Assembly: GCF_036669915.1 (NCBI RefSeq)
Contig: NC_089314.1
Coordinates: forward strand, 30,525,592-30,589,591
Source of the DNA: Pocillopora verrucosa
Lineage: Eukaryota; Cnidaria; Anthozoa; Scleractinia; Pocilloporidae
Reading direction: 5' to 3'
DNA: 64,000 nucleotides
This document shows, piece after piece, positions 10,583 through 22,078 of the stretch (positions are counted from its first letter, which is position 1; each line of letters starts with the position of its first letter). The translations under genes were made by a program, and so were the position numbers. Below the pieces are notes generated by a model that was not told where the DNA came from, did no database searches, and was given only the letters and a program-made list of their open reading frames with translations.

Positions 10583-11582
10583 CATCATTACAAAAATATC
10601 CGGCGAAACAAAAATGCATCAGATTCTGTTGTGTAGGACTCTGTTTAGAATAGAATTTCGCGTGCGCATGTGTAAGTGTGACGGGGGCTCGATGTCCCGG
10701 CTGGCAAAACGTTAGATCATATCTTTACGTGTTTCTTCAGCGAGTGTTATTAATGCCCCTGAATGCATCAAGTATCATACTATTGTTCTTGCTGTAAACT
10801 AAGAAATCGAGAAAATAAACTGAATTACTTATCTCACTTACTACGAAAGTTGTGATTGTTAAATTTAGGGATGTACTTTTTCACCACAAGGCCCGCGGAG
10901 ATTTCGTAACTTATAGCCTTAAAAGGCTATATTCTTCCCATCATCTTCGGTAATAAAGGATGTAAATACAAATTCTGTACGACCTTTTTATATTGAAGTT
11001 CGGGCAATGAAAGCTTTTGACGAACTAGGGACAAGGTAAGCGGTCTCTGATTGGCTAGGAAAACCGATCCCTTTGGACGTGGGCTGCATTCTAATCTCAT
11101 GTTCATGACGGTCTGCTCACGCGTCTTCTAAAGTAGTGACAGAGATAGGTCGAGCACAGAACCAAGCGTGTCCGAGCGAAAAGGTGTTATTCAGTAGACT
11201 GGGAGTGAATGTAAGTCTAATGCTGCAAAGAGAGGAGACTAAGGCTTGGGGAGTTTATATAGAGGGAAGAGGATGCGGAGGAGAACACGGGAAATCCTCG
11301 TCAGTTACAAAACCCTTGTTAATTACGAGCCGTTAAGGCAAGTAATCAACATGCCGCACCGTTGCACTACCTTAAAATTCATCGTTAAGTCAGTGGTCCA
11401 ATAGATTTGCTTACTCCTAATCGTGATAAATAAAACCTCCAAAATGATTTGCAATCATGAACCACCTTTTTATTCCGCCATTAAATTAAACAAACTTAAA
11501 CTCTTCCTTTAACGATGATTTACAAAAGTAACATGTACAATTTTATTCGATGGCGGCGTGGGCGGCGTTGATTTAGCTATTT

Positions 11583-12145
11583 TCATTCATGGATAATGTC
11601 CCTTTGCTTCGGCCTCGCATCACCAGTTGTGTCACGCGACTGCAACTCAGGTCTCAGGACACCACAATATTCGGAGGCGAACTGGCAGATTGGTTGAATA
11701 TCTCTGTCATACTATAAGGATTGAACCAAAGAGGGTGTTTAATGAGAAGTGTTCTCACGAAGTCAAGGTATTGCTTAAAACTGTACTGAAATTTATCAGC
11801 TTAGATAATGTAACTGCGATGGAGGTAACAGTGGTCAGTGAAACAGTAAAGAACGGGTTAAGTAAAAAGAAAAAAAAAAAGTTGTTCATAAAGTAAATTT
11901 ATTTTCCCTTAAGTAAGGGTGATGCCTCTAAATTTAAGACACGTTTCAATTAAGTTTATTTTATCGTTACTAAACGTTGTCAATCATCCCACAATTTCTC
12001 TAAGATAAAATATATATTATTTAATACCTACCTTAAAAGTCCTTTTACCAACTTGGTTGCCGGAGGTATATGCGCTTGAGAACTGGACAGAAGAAGACAA
12101 AATTAAAAAGCAACATAGAATCCAAACCCTGGTTGAAGTTTTCAT
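11583..12145 (-). CDS. Small secreted two-exon peptide precursor, paralogue A1 (80 aa)
   Basis: On the minus strand, exon 1 is 12145-12032 (38 codons) and exon 2 is 11711-11583, joined in phase 0 (AAG|GTAGGT and CTTATAG|T). Residues 1-25 form a signal peptide starting MKTSTRVWILCCF and ending QFSSA. It is followed by YTSGNQV-GKR, a possible amidation/dibasic site at residues 33-35. Exon 2 contains ICQFASEYCGVLRPE (cysteines 47 and 54), QSRDTTGDARPK and the end RDIIHE. The intron is about 320 bp. TATAAA lies at 12234-12229, and AATAAA signals on the minus strand lie 35-115 bp past the stop (11542-11547 or 11469-11474). Differences from A2 and A3 are concentrated between the signal peptide and GKR, plus one L/Q change in exon 2. 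Confidence 0.75.
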
Positions 12146-12228
12146 GTTACAGCTACTTCTAACGACCACTGCTATTGCTTGTGTTTAGACCAAACTAATG
12201 ATTGAATGAATTGGGAATCGTTTGCTCC

Positions 12229-12234
12229 GTTTAT
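12229..12234 (-). promoter_or_regulatory. TATA box of peptide gene A1
   Basis: Minus-strand TATAAA within GATCATATAAACGGAGCA, about 85 bp before the ATG. The flanking sequence is shared with the paralogue at 4471. Confidence 0.6.
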
Positions 12235-12710
12235 ATGATCTCCATCCACGGGATATCACCAAAAAAATGTATTTACATCCTGCTGTATTATACAATTAAT
12301 TGCAGAGGCGGTGTATTACTTCCGAAAACCTCCTTCCTTAAAACGTATTGTGGTCTTGTAGAGAAACAAAGAAGTGTAAACACATCTGCCGTTTAATCTG
12401 AAAACGTTCTATTGCATGTTAATCAATTTCCATGTCAGTTCAATTTTCACTGGAGTAGTGATATTCGATTACGATAATGCGATCAGTGTGGTTGATAATG
12501 TACCAGCTTCACTTTGGTGGCAAAGGTTTATTTCCTTTGCAGACCATTATCACATTACTGCCTCGTGTCTATCAAATGTCGAACTGTTAATTTCTGTTTC
12601 TTTACCATTACTAGAAAATCCCCTTTCCGTGACGACTAATAGCTTCCTCGTCGACTAAAGTACCTTGGAAACGAGGAATTTAGTATGTATTGCACAGAGA
12701 CTTGTAAAAT
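12235..12710 (-). promoter_or_regulatory. Conserved upstream region of peptide gene A1
   Basis: This matches the inverted region 3890-4470 and the corresponding parts of A2 and A3. Conserved cores include AATGCGATCAGTGTGGTTGA and TTTCCTTTGCAGACCATTAT (+ strand). It carries an 80-codon plus-strand ORF (12416-12658) that is not intact in A2 or A3, so a regulatory reading is preferred. Confidence 0.45.
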
Positions 12711-13021
12711 AAGAGAAACATCACTAAACATGAAGAGAAATAAAGCTGCTAATAAGAAAATTTGAGTGCAGATGGATACTGATCCGTGTGAATTAGAAGT
12801 GTAAAAAAAAAAAAAGAAAAATACACGTACAAAAAACCAAAACAACTAGACAAAAAAAAAACTTATACCCGTGCTAAGCTTCAATGAATTTTTTTTGCAA
12901 AACGGGCTTAATATACGATTGCCCTCATTGTCCTCTTGAATTAATGTTTAAGGCATTGTTTTAAGTGTGATTAAGGCCACGGTCAAATGGGCGAAATTGG
13001 TTTTTCGTGTACTAGTGCGGA

Positions 13022-13239
13022 ATAGTCCATTTTACAGTTGTGTGCTTGGTTGCCAAGCCTTTGAACAGGAGTGAGGCTAAGGGTGACCATGTTATGATAC
13101 AAACCTTGCTGCTTTTGAAATGCAAATTAATTTGTTATCATGCTAACTAGATTCAGGTCTCTAACACAACAAGGTCACCTTCAGCCTCACTCCAAATCAA
13201 AGGCTTGGCAACTAAGTACACATCTGTAAAATGGCCTAT
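13022..13239. mobile_element. Foldback insertion specific to A1
   Basis: The left arm AGTCCATTTTACAGTTGTGT and the right arm ending CTGTAAAATGGCCT are inverted repeats, and both continue through GTTGCCAAGCC. A2 and A3 read straight through as GTGCGGAATTGTAGATG, so the site is empty there. Confidence 0.7.
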
Positions 13240-13606
13240 TGTAGATGTTGGTGATAGTGATTCCAGTTGTGGAACAACACAATTCAAGGCTTATGAAAAC
13301 ATACCAAATGCCAGTTTTTTTATTACCTCGCATGAAAAAAATTTTACGCTCATGAAGGAGTGTAAATGCATCCATTTGTTTCATAATTCTTTAGCCGTAA
13401 GGCATATTTGCATTCTTTTAGATATTTTTGACTTTCTCTGCATGTTACTTCATTTTTCCTGGATACAATAATTATTTCATAAATAAAGATAATAGAAATT
13501 TTCGAGTGTGAAGTAGAAAAAAAAAAAATAAACGTTAAAACCACTTATTGCTTCACGAGATCAGAAAGATCAGATAAGCACTTCTTGATTATTCCGGAGC
13601 CAACTA

Positions 13607-14944
13607 AGATAAGATAAGATAAGATAACTTTATTTATACACAGTATTTCCATCAGTTGTTAATTATCTATAAAGGTATATCTATCTTCCTAACTATAATA
13701 AAATCTAATAATAACAATTCAAATAAAAGAAACAAATAAAAAATCTGCTTTTCATGGAGGCCGTGTCTAAAATTTATTTAAAATTAAGATATTACTTTAA
13801 AACTGTGGCGACTTAATTTAGATTTGAAATCGGTCAGTGAAGACGCTTGTCTTAGGTCTAAGGGTAAGTCGTTCCACAAGTGAGCTCCGCTGTACAAAAA
13901 ACTTCTCTTAAGATAATCAGTTCGAGGTTGTGGAAGAACTAATTTGTTTTCCGTATTCCTTAAACGATAAGCACTTATATTGTCACGATATTCAAATCTT
14001 GATCTTAGATAATCTGGTGTCATACCATGTAAAGTTTTATACATTAAGATAGATTTTTGTTCCAACCTTTGATAGTAGAGTCTTCGCCACCCTAGTGCCC
14101 GGAACAAATCATCTAAATTACTATCATAGCTCGCAGACATTAGGATGCGAGCTGCCCGATTTTGAAGCCTTTGCAGTTTTTCAGAAAGGCCCTTGTTACA
14201 GTTTCCCCACACTACATTACAATAATCAAAATGTGGTTGAACAAGGCTATTATAAACTTTAATTAGAACATTAAATGGAGTGAGGTGCCGAATTCGTTAA
14301 ATTGCACCAATGGCACAAGCTATCTTCTTAGAGATGTTTTCAATATGACACTCCCAGTTGATATTTTGATCGACATAAACTCCAAGGGACTTAGCGGAGG
14401 TTACTTGTTCTATTGCGATTTCGTTTATAGTAAGAGAAGGACTTTCCGTAAATTGTAATAACTTCTGCCTTGATGCAATAAGCATAAACTCCGTTTTTGT
14501 CATATTTAGGGTAAGCTTGTTAGCACTCAGCCATTCGTACACATTACTCAGGTCGTAATTAAGGCAATAATTTATATGATCAAAGTCAGTACTGGCAAGC
14601 GTTAGGCTGGTATCATCTGCGTACATTCTGGGTTCCGAATATGTCAGACAATGTCGTAAGTCATTAATATATATTAAAAACAGAAGGGGTCCCAAAATTG
14701 TTCCCTGGGGAACACCATGCACATCTTAGATATTTCGGAGTTGACTTACAAGAATTTACATGGCAAATCTGTGTTCGATTATCTAAATAAGAAGCAAACC
14801 ATTGATGACTGGTCCAACAAATCCCATAGTATTGCAATTTTCGTAGCAAAATATCGTGATCTACTGTATCAAATGCCTTTTTGAGGTCTAAAAACACTAC
14901 GGCATTAACAAGACCACGGTCTATATCCATTGCCCAACTATCCT
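13607..14944 (-). mobile_element. 5'-truncated, frameshifted LINE (reverse-transcriptase part)
   Basis: The minus-strand translation shows ordered RT motifs. FLDLKKAFDTVDHDILLRKL (motif A) lies near 14870, HGVPQGTILGPLLFLIYIND (motif B) near 14710, and MYADDTSL (motif C) near 14620. The LINE C-terminal region at 14212-13784 includes LQNRAARIL and HLWNDLPLDLR. A frameshift or stop separates motif A from motif B, so it is dead. The element starts inside the RT domain, as expected of 5' truncation. Its 3' end has TTATC repeats (AGATA repeats on the + strand). AACTA flanks both sides (13602-13606, 14945-14949), and A2 and A3 have the empty site, so it arrived after the duplication. Confidence 0.85.
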
Positions 14945-16450
14945 AACTACGATTAGGGTAGGCTGATCTTGATAAGTGTTTTAGCTATTTCCTTTGCGTA
15001 CCTAATTTGGATGGTTTACCGTGACTTTTATCATTTTTCTGGCTCGTACCGATCCATTAATGTTAAATTTGTCAAAGTACTTATTCTGTTTTCTTTACTT
15101 TCTGCAGAAAAAAAGTTTCGACACAGGTTTGTTTCTCAGCGAATTGATCTTCTTCTCTCTCCCACGCTTGTGAAAATTCGAATAACATCTCCTTTATATG
15201 ATGAGAAAACCGCAAACTAACCATCTTTCTTAATCAATTTGCTCACTCGGCACTTTCAATGTTGTTGATCCTTACAGTGCGAAGGACGTTTGTCAACCTC
15301 CTTATGTCAACCTCGATCGGTATCGTACTCCTTGCAGCTCTGTGTTAGGGAATCGGAGCACGAAATCTATGATTCAGAGATTTAATTCCTTTAGAGAGAC
15401 TCAGATATTAATTATTGTTTTGCGCAAGCAACGAAGTGAACTTCTTTAAATGAACATCATAATATATATAACACAGAAAATCAATAAAAATTGGAATTTT
15501 GTCAAAAATTGTGAAAGTAAAATTCTAGAAACTTATAAAATTGTTTTACTCCTTGGGTCGAAAGAAATATTTTTATTTCCGGTATAATCTTATTCATCAT
15601 CTTTTTCAAAGGCGGCTAAAGGTTTTTATGTACAATATTGACTAGAGGAGAAGATCGAACAAAAGAAGCGTTTCAGTAGGATTGGGGTAATCATGTTTCC
15701 TAATGACTGATAATAGCTAGTATTTGGTCAATAAACCAAGCTAGTTTCAGATCGAGCTTTGTACAAGGTTAGGTGCCATTTCTCAGACCGCGTTACTCCT
15801 TGCACACAGAGTGGCCATAGTCCAATTCAATTAAATGATTCAAGTCTGCTATGAAATTTCATACTGAACAGACTAGCAACGCAATCAAACAAGAACTCGG
15901 TGCGATCACTACTCGTAATTAATTTAAAAGTCATATGATACGCACACATCATGTGATATCATAGCATGATATGATATGATAGCATGATATCATAATCTTA
16001 TCATGGAGGCCTTAAATTACCCCATTAACCGTTTTAAAAACTTCCTTTGTAATAAACATACATATCTATGTTTGAAATATAAAACGCAGCGCAACATGCA
16101 GATAAGCTGTTAGCTTAATTACAAAATCAAGTTATATTGAAGCCACGGTGTGTCAGTGGCTCCTATTTTCAACCTGCGTTCGTCCGAAAAGGTCTTTTTA
16201 AAGTCAAGAGAGGAATGAACTTGAAAAAAATATTGTATTAGAAACACTCAGGTTTCCAATTTTTCGTTTCATGCTCATTTGCGTCATACAGTGTAAGTGA
16301 CATTTTGCTATCCTCGTGTAATTGCCCTGAAGATTTATACTCCCATTAAACTGAAAGTGGCGTTTGATGGACTTAAGCAATGATAAATGCTCTGTGGGTA
16401 AAATAAATCGAAATTTAAAGGAGAGCATGTAAAGTTAGACCTATAAATTG

Positions 16451-16691
16451 AGGGGTAAATTTCTAGAGAAACTGTTGTGCTGCGTGAGTGGGAGAGCATA
16501 ACAGGTTACTTTAGTACTATCAAATTAGTTTCCAGCGTAAATTGGCAACAGTAAAGAGTTTCAAAGCTGACGTTTCGAGCGTTAGCTTTTCGTCAGAGGG
16601 AATGACGAAGGGCTAACGCTCGAAACGTCAGCTTTAACAGGGTGGTAATTTAGTATTATCAACTCAGTTAATAATTCTAAATTACCCTGTT
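16451..16691. mobile_element. Foldback MITE, family M copy 3
   Basis: It runs from GGGGTAAATTTCTAGAGAAA to AAATTACCCTGTT, with the inner palindrome AAAGCTGACGTTTCGAGCGT and GCTCGAAACGTCAGCTTT. The B2 copy at 32539-32780 is the same insertion, duplicated with its module. Confidence 0.7.
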
Positions 16692-18640
16692 CAAGTTAGA
16701 CCTAGTTTGTTTGATAGACCACCACAGTTTCATATCTAAAGAATAGCGATTAGTAGGTGACTAAAAAATGAGACCTTCTTCGAAGATTACACAAATATTA
16801 ACAAAAGAACCGTGTAATATTTTACGAAAACGTAAAAGCTAAACGATCATGATTTATTTTAGTAGCTATATGTTCTGACAAACTGGACCTCTTGCCCTAA
16901 GACACTATATATTGCTGTAACAAAATATGAATATGGCGTGAATATGGATCGGAATACCGTAAACAACTCTGAGAAGTATTAAAGACTTCAATAGTTTTGT
17001 GGGCGATAACTTACGCAATTCAGCGGAGGTCGCGTAACGAATATGCCAGAAAATGCCATCAGGAATAATATGGTCTGTACTACAAGAGGAAACCTTATTG
17101 ATCCAGACATTGATGAGAACAAAATTCAGAACAAACGATGATTTCGCCATGGTTGTCTCTTCGCTTTTCTAAGCTCTCTCTCAGCTTAAAGAAATTTACC
17201 TTTTTAAAAATAGATAATTGCCAGCATTATTTCATAAAAATTAAGTCCAAACTAATGTCTCAGCCGATGACCTCTACCTCGAATTCCCCTTTTTTGTGGG
17301 AAAATTCTCAGGTTTAGACGTATTATCATGGCTTTTGATTGTGATCGTAGAAATTGAAAGGTGTTTACGCCCCTCTATTTCTGGTCGTGTGCTTTGGCAT
17401 GGCAGGGCCAGGATATTTTCATTACACTGACCGTTCATCGTTTTCTTTGCGGTCGTAGCAAAGGCCCCTAAAGCACCAAGCGCTCTATTGCAAATAACTA
17501 CAACCCTAATAAAGTTTTGTTGAAACACCCCGGTTGGCTCAATGTTCAGTATTTTTCAGGCGGTTAATTTTCCCCATACCAGCATTGACAAGGGGTGACG
17601 GGAAATTTGTTTTAAGATTCATGACAAGGACTACAGTATGTCGCGCAACACTTTGCAGAAAGTTAGGTCGATTTTTCATTTTACGGTATCGTACATTCGA
17701 TTATAAAGCTGCTGCCGTCTAAAATCTGCACCCTGGCGTTCTATAAAACCGCCGTCAACTTTATTTACTTTATTTACTTTAACTTTATTTTATTACTTTA
17801 ATTACCTTCCCTCCCCCCTTGCTCCTCATCTAAGGAATGTTCACTAGTTTTTCCATTATATTTCTCGCTCGCCCGCGAAAAATCTGGTTATGCGATGCTT
17901 ATTCAGACATTTGCTCACCTCAAAAAAGTACTTAAATGACAAAATAACAATGTAAAAGGGAAATAAAAAAGAAAAAGGGAAACTATGCGAGAAAGTGTGT
18001 CCCAGTTGTCTAATAACGTTCAAAATATCCAAAGATATTGCAACTGATGGAGCACGGAGCATCTAGATGTGATAGACTCGATAATTAACTGGTATCAAAT
18101 TCCAAGAATTAACGAGTTTTTGTGACGACGAATAAAACTGTCAAAATTGACTCGACAAAGTCCTTTTATTGTCCTAAGAACTACAAAGATTAACAGCAAA
18201 TAAAAAACTCGGGAATGTGGCACATAAAAGGTCATAAAAGGACGAAAAGGTCTTGTGCTTTTTCTTAATGACACCTATGTCGAAGGAGTTTTTAAAAGCA
18301 TGGCACTTCCATGAAGAAAAAGCAACATTTCCAACAGCTGAAATCATTTTACCTTGCTATGCGTACAGAAAAACTATTTGCTCTCGAGAGAAAAATGCAT
18401 CGATAGTTTTCATTCTCGAAATCTACACTCTGCAAAAACCGATTGAAATAACTTTAATTGTTATTTGATCAACTGTGTAATGACACAATAAGGTTTTTGC
18501 CAAAAAAAAAACACAATTGAGGGCGATGTGAGATTCATTTAAGGTCTTTCAGATATATCAGCAGCTGATGCGACAAAATAACTCGCTATTCAAACATTAA
18601 TAAGATACACCTTCTGCCAGGATATTAATTTCCCAAGCGA

Positions 18641-18707
18641 TATAAAAGTTATCATTGAATGTAGTTGGCTCCCGCAGAATAGCTTTTTTTAGACAACATT
18701 TGTGAAG
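18641..18707 (+). promoter_or_regulatory. TATA box and non-coding first exon of CBM2 gene (B1)
   Basis: GATATAAAAG (TATA at 18641) is followed about 65 bp later by TGTGAAG|GTAGGT, a strong splice donor. A matching acceptor, CATTCACAG, lies at 20471, nine bases before the ATG at 20481. I infer a short 5'-UTR exon and an intron of about 1.76 kb that contains the palindromic insertion. The whole arrangement is repeated in B2. Confidence 0.4.
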
Positions 18708-19246
18708 GTAGGTAACTTGGGGATTGAAATAACACCGCGAGTTGTCTTATTTGTGGCAACTAACTTCTCAAAACCAGGAATAATCAAGTCAGTTGGATAT
18801 GTGTTTAGGTCTGTGTTTACGATATCAGTAGAAGGCAAAAATTCAACACTGATTTCAGCTATTTTCTTGTTGTTTCAAATAAAACTTGGCGAAAAAATGC
18901 AGATCAAATGAAAGCTCAAACAAATATTCTCCCTTTCGCGTACGAACGTCTGAAGGCATATGTTGAGGAGGCTAAGGATCACAGCTCCCGTTAGCTATTG
19001 AGGACAGAGACCAAATCTTAAAATAACATTATTATTGATTTTCTCTTGATCATGTCACATTTCGCCTTTTGTCCGAGACAGTATTCAAGATATTTAATTT
19101 TTTTGCGCGAACTGTAGCATGGCTTCTACCATTGCATGAATTTTCCTTTCAGAATAAGGGAATTCTAAGAACTGTGCTGATACGGATACCAATTCACGGT
19201 CCCTCAGAAATCCGCTATAGCGATCAGAGATTTCGGTACTCGACTT

Positions 19247-19546
19247 AAATAAACCTCGGTTAAAAGCAATGTTTGATGCAATTTTACAAACAGTGTGAAG
19301 TTTAACTTTTCATCTTTTACCTCTTGTTATTTTTTTTGTCTTTCAAAACCAAAGACTGGGCACTCTTAAATAATTGTAAAATTGAGGTACTTCAGTAAAT
19401 AAACCTCGGTTAAAAGCAATGTTTGATGCAATTTTACAAACAGTGTGAAGTTTAACTTTTCATCTTTTACCGCTTGTTATTTTTTTTTCTTTCAAAACCA
19501 AAGACTGGGCACTCTTAAATGATTGTAAAATTGAGGTACTTCAGTC
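19247..19546. repeat. 150-bp tandem duplication, B1 only
   Basis: AAATAAACCTCGGTTAAAAG begins at 19247 and again at 19397, and the following about 150 bp repeat almost exactly. B2 has a single unit (about 35177-35330). Confidence 0.8.
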
Positions 19547-19824
19547 AAAAAGTCATTGTTTGTGGATTTAGTCAAGTAATGTGTTTGTGCGAATCTTCAG
19601 TTCATCATAGCAAGAATGTATAAATGATAGATACGGTGAAAGTGGTCATTGTTGGACCAGTTTCATGCGCTATCTTTTAATTTTGTGAGACAGTTACATG
19701 AAGAAAAATCTTCCCATCCATCAAATCTCTTTAATCATCAAAACATTACATTACTCGGGAGATCCTCGCAGCTAAGAAACACTACTGAAACGAGTAGTTG
19801 TAAATAGGACCTGAAAAAATTTCA

Positions 19825-19896
19825 TGCCCGTACGGGATTTGAACCCATGACCTCTGCGATACCGGTGCAGCGCTCTACCAATTGAGCTAACAAGCC
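19825..19896 (-). tRNA. tRNA-Thr(GGT)-like sequence, probably a SINE head
   Basis: On the minus strand it folds as a cloverleaf with acceptor GGCTTGT and ACGGGCA, D arm GCTC..GAGC, anticodon loop with GGT, and T loop TTCAAAT. The last acceptor pair is mismatched. Close copies lie at 20255 and 54376 with shared non-tRNA flanks, so it is probably a retroposon head and not a working tRNA gene. Confidence 0.5.
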
Positions 19897-19962
19897 AACT
19901 GGGAGCTGGTCAATGAATTGGATACAAATAAACATCCAAGTGAATGAAGATTTTAGATATAT

Positions 19963-20079
19963 GAAAATTCACATATTTGCACTGCGGTGGAGAGATGAAA
20001 TTAGGAGATCCTCGACCGCTATTCTGCGAGGATCTCCCAATTTCATCTCTCCACCGCAGTGCAAATATGTGAATTTTTC
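19963..20079. repeat. Perfect-arm hairpin inside the composite element
   Basis: GAAAATTCACATATTTGCAC followed by TGCGGTGGAGAGATGAAATT returns in inverse complement after a short loop at ACCGCTATTCTG. The left-arm sequence recurs directly at about 20167-20205 and again inverted near 20400-20435. Confidence 0.75.
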
Positions 20080-20254
20080 AAGATTTTAAAGATTTTAAAG
20101 ATTTTAAGATTTTTTTAAGATTCTTTAGATTTTCAAGATTTTAAAGATTTTCAAGATTTTAGATATATGAAAATTCACATATTTGCACTGCGGTGGAGAG
20201 ATGAACTTGGGGGGTCCTCGCCGCTATTCTGCGAGGATCCTCCCAATTTCAGTT

Positions 20255-20326
20255 GGCTTGTTAGCTCAATTGGTAGAGCGCTGCACCGGTATCACAGAGG
20301 TCATGGGTTCGAATCCCGTACGGGCC
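20255..20326 (+). tRNA. tRNA-Thr(GGT)-like sequence, probably a SINE head
   Basis: 72 nt from GGCTTGT to ACGGGCC with a fully paired acceptor (including G-T pairs), D arm GCTC..GAGC and T arm ATGGG-TTCGAAT-CCCGT. The anticodon stem has mismatches (CTGCA against CACAG), and GGT is an unusual eukaryotic Thr anticodon. It lies opposite in orientation to the copy at 19825. Confidence 0.5.
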
Positions 20327-20480
20327 TGAAAATTTTTCAGGTCCTATTTACAACTACTCGTTTCAGTAGTGTTTCTTAGCTGCGAGGATCTCCCAATTTC
20401 ATCTCTCCACCGCAGTGCAAATATGTGAATTTTCATATATCTAAAATCTTCATTACATTACTCATTCACAGCTTTGAGTC

Positions 20481-20885
20481 ATGAGTCGCATCGGAAACAC
20501 TGTCCTGGTTGTGTTGGTTGTATTCTCACTGGTGGCTGAGGTGAGATTAGAAGATGAGGTGATATGGGAGAAGAGACATGAACACAGGCAGCAATTTTGG
20601 GGCACTTTTAAGATCACTCCTATGACTCCAGTTGGTCCAGAAGGTTGGAGACTAACAGTGAATTTCACTGAGCCGATAAGGAGACTGGAGGTTTGGCAAG
20701 CAAGGATAGTGTCTAAAGATAAACAAGAGTTCGTGCTCGAAAATCGACGCTGGAATGCTGAACTGGAGGCAGAGAAAACACTGAGTTTTCCATTTACGGT
20801 TACAAAGCGTAGCAGAAAGCCGTTAAAAAACATTGAGTTGTCTTTCGAACGATTGGGCGAGGGCAGCGGTTTGTACGAGGCTTAA
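20481..20885 (+). CDS. Secreted single-domain CBM2-like protein, copy a1 (134 aa)
   Basis: A signal peptide (about residues 1-23, hydrophobic core VLVVLVVFSLVAEV) is followed by one module of the CBM2 type, with tryptophans at 40, 56 (EGWRLTVNF), 72 (LEVWQARI) and 91 (RRWNAEL). This is the order seen in the N-terminal module of the GH9 genes at 45876 and 50980. The protein ends FERLGEGSGLYEA, where the enzymes' linker begins. CBM2 modules bind cellulose, chitin or related polymers, so an extracellular glycan-binding role is likely. The ligand cannot be read from sequence. The CDS is one exon preceded by a splice acceptor (20470-20471). Copy a2 at 35574 differs at four residues. Confidence 0.75.
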   Translation: MSRIGNTVLVVLVVFSLVAEVRLEDEVIWEKRHEHRQQFWGTFKITPMTPVGPEGWRLTVNFTEPIRRLEVWQARIVSKDKQEFVLENRRWNAELEAEKTLSFPFTVTKRSRKPLKNIELSFERLGEGSGLYEA

Positions 20886-22078
20886 GGGACAATCTGAATC
20901 GTATCACTCTGTATCATCAAATTTGCGAATTATAAATTAAATGAATCCCCTTGAAACTTAAAACTGACGTATATATGTTCTGTTTGTTATAAGTATAATG
21001 TTACATGATCTCTTGGTTAAACGTAATACTTTCTACGCAACTTTGAATCTTGCGGTCTGATGCACCACTAAAGAGCCCAAGAGGAAAACATGCATCCGAC
21101 TCCGAAGACATCCGAAGAACTGCACTACGTTAGAATGGTTCGTGGGGGGATCAGATTTCTCGTTAGTCTCAGAACAAAAGTCTATGTCATAGGTATCTCG
21201 ATGTTGATGTTGTTGGGGGTCTCAACAGGTTTTTTCGGCGTGGAGGTTGGATGGTCATAGATGATCACTTTTTTGTTGAACATGAACCCCAAAACAATCT
21301 CTTCCTATGCCATATTTATTAGTTGTGGCAATGCAATCTGTTCACTACTTAGTTAGCCACACGTAGCTGGTTAAATGGGCATGGGAATAAATTTTCACGA
21401 AGGGAAGCTTGTTTTCGCAAACGTGGCTGGAATGCCGTAGGATACGTAACAACTTCAGCCATCTTGATCTCTTGAAAAAAAAGATTAAATAGAGAAGTTT
21501 GAAAAAGTGTGAGGAACAGTTTACAGGGATTTTAAAACAAGTAGAAAATGCTGGGAACGGAAAATAACAAGACGAAATACTCAACAATTTGAGAATATAT
21601 GGATGAAGGTTTTGATGAGTACCAGCAAGCAAGTGGTTAAAATGATTTTATTTTATTCTAGTCACTACCTAGTAAGCAACGAACAGGAAATTGCTGAGCT
21701 TAGCTTTTTCAATTACATTTTTTATTGTTTCCCTCCAACTCTCAGATACCTCCACAACTTCTTTTAAAAAAAGTCCGTGCGTTGTAAATCAGAATCTTTC
21801 AGTCCGCGTGTTCTCTAAATAAATCCTGGTAATTTTTTTAGTGGTACTAAGATATGCAAATATGAAATCATACTAGGTCAGCATATTTGCCCAGAATTTG
21901 TTAATTCAGCTGTGATATTGCAAAATCACTGTTTGAATGGTTAGAGAAGCTTTATATCCACTACGTTTATCTTGAGGTCTTTGTTGAAACAGACCATTTA
22001 CAAAACCGATAAGTATGTAAAAGCTTTGTTTGAACAAACAGTATTCAAGATTAAAAGTGTATCAGGGCAAAAGAACAG

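Larger units (their letters stand above)
10687..15955. repeat. Segmental duplication module A, copy A1
   Basis: From GGCTCGATGTCCCGGCTGG onward this sequence is nearly identical to 22256-26515 (A2) and, from 11160, to 29433-31860 (A3). A1 alone carries a LINE (13607-14944) and a foldback insert (13022-13239). Each module holds one minus-strand secreted-peptide gene. Plus-strand ORFs such as 11627-11896 are antisense shadows of exon 2. Confidence 0.85.
19757..20450. mobile_element. 694-bp palindromic composite element with two tRNA-like heads
   Basis: It is flanked by a 13-bp direct repeat CATTACATTACTC (19744-19756 and 20451-20463). B2 has a single CATTGCATTACTC at 35544, the empty site. Inside, the outer arms are inverted copies: CGCAGCTAAGAAACACTACT on the left against AGTAGTGTTTCTTAGCTGCG on the right. 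Each arm carries a tRNA-Thr-like sequence in opposite orientation. Between them are a 117-bp hairpin and an AAGATTTTA-rich repeat. The target duplication of this length suggests LINE-driven SINE insertion. Confidence 0.75.

Noticed and set aside
11627-11896. Plus-strand ORF repeated in all A modules (also 23196-23483, 29901-30188)
   Set aside because: It is antisense to exon 2 of the peptide gene; its conservation comes from the exon and recent duplication.
12416-12658. 80-codon plus-strand ORF with a similar ORF at 3916-4143 (minus) and in A3
   Set aside because: The similarity is at DNA level over a larger block. A2 has a 1-nt deletion (GCAGACATTATC) and A3 a 1-nt insertion that break the frame, so coding constraint is not supported.
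16905-17150. Minus-strand ORF MAKSSFVLNF... with good ATG context and a GTAAGT donor
   Set aside because: The B2 copy has extra sequence with an early stop and has lost the upstream region. The hydrophobic start is weak, and no second exon was found.
17856-18911. Three short ORFs open in both B copies
   Set aside because: The copies are too recent for open frames to mean selection; differences are mostly amino-acid changing and no domain is visible.
20255-20326. Functional tRNA-Thr gene
   Set aside because: Anticodon-stem mismatches, an unusual GGT anticodon, shared retroposon flanks and its place in a palindromic insertion favour a SINE head.
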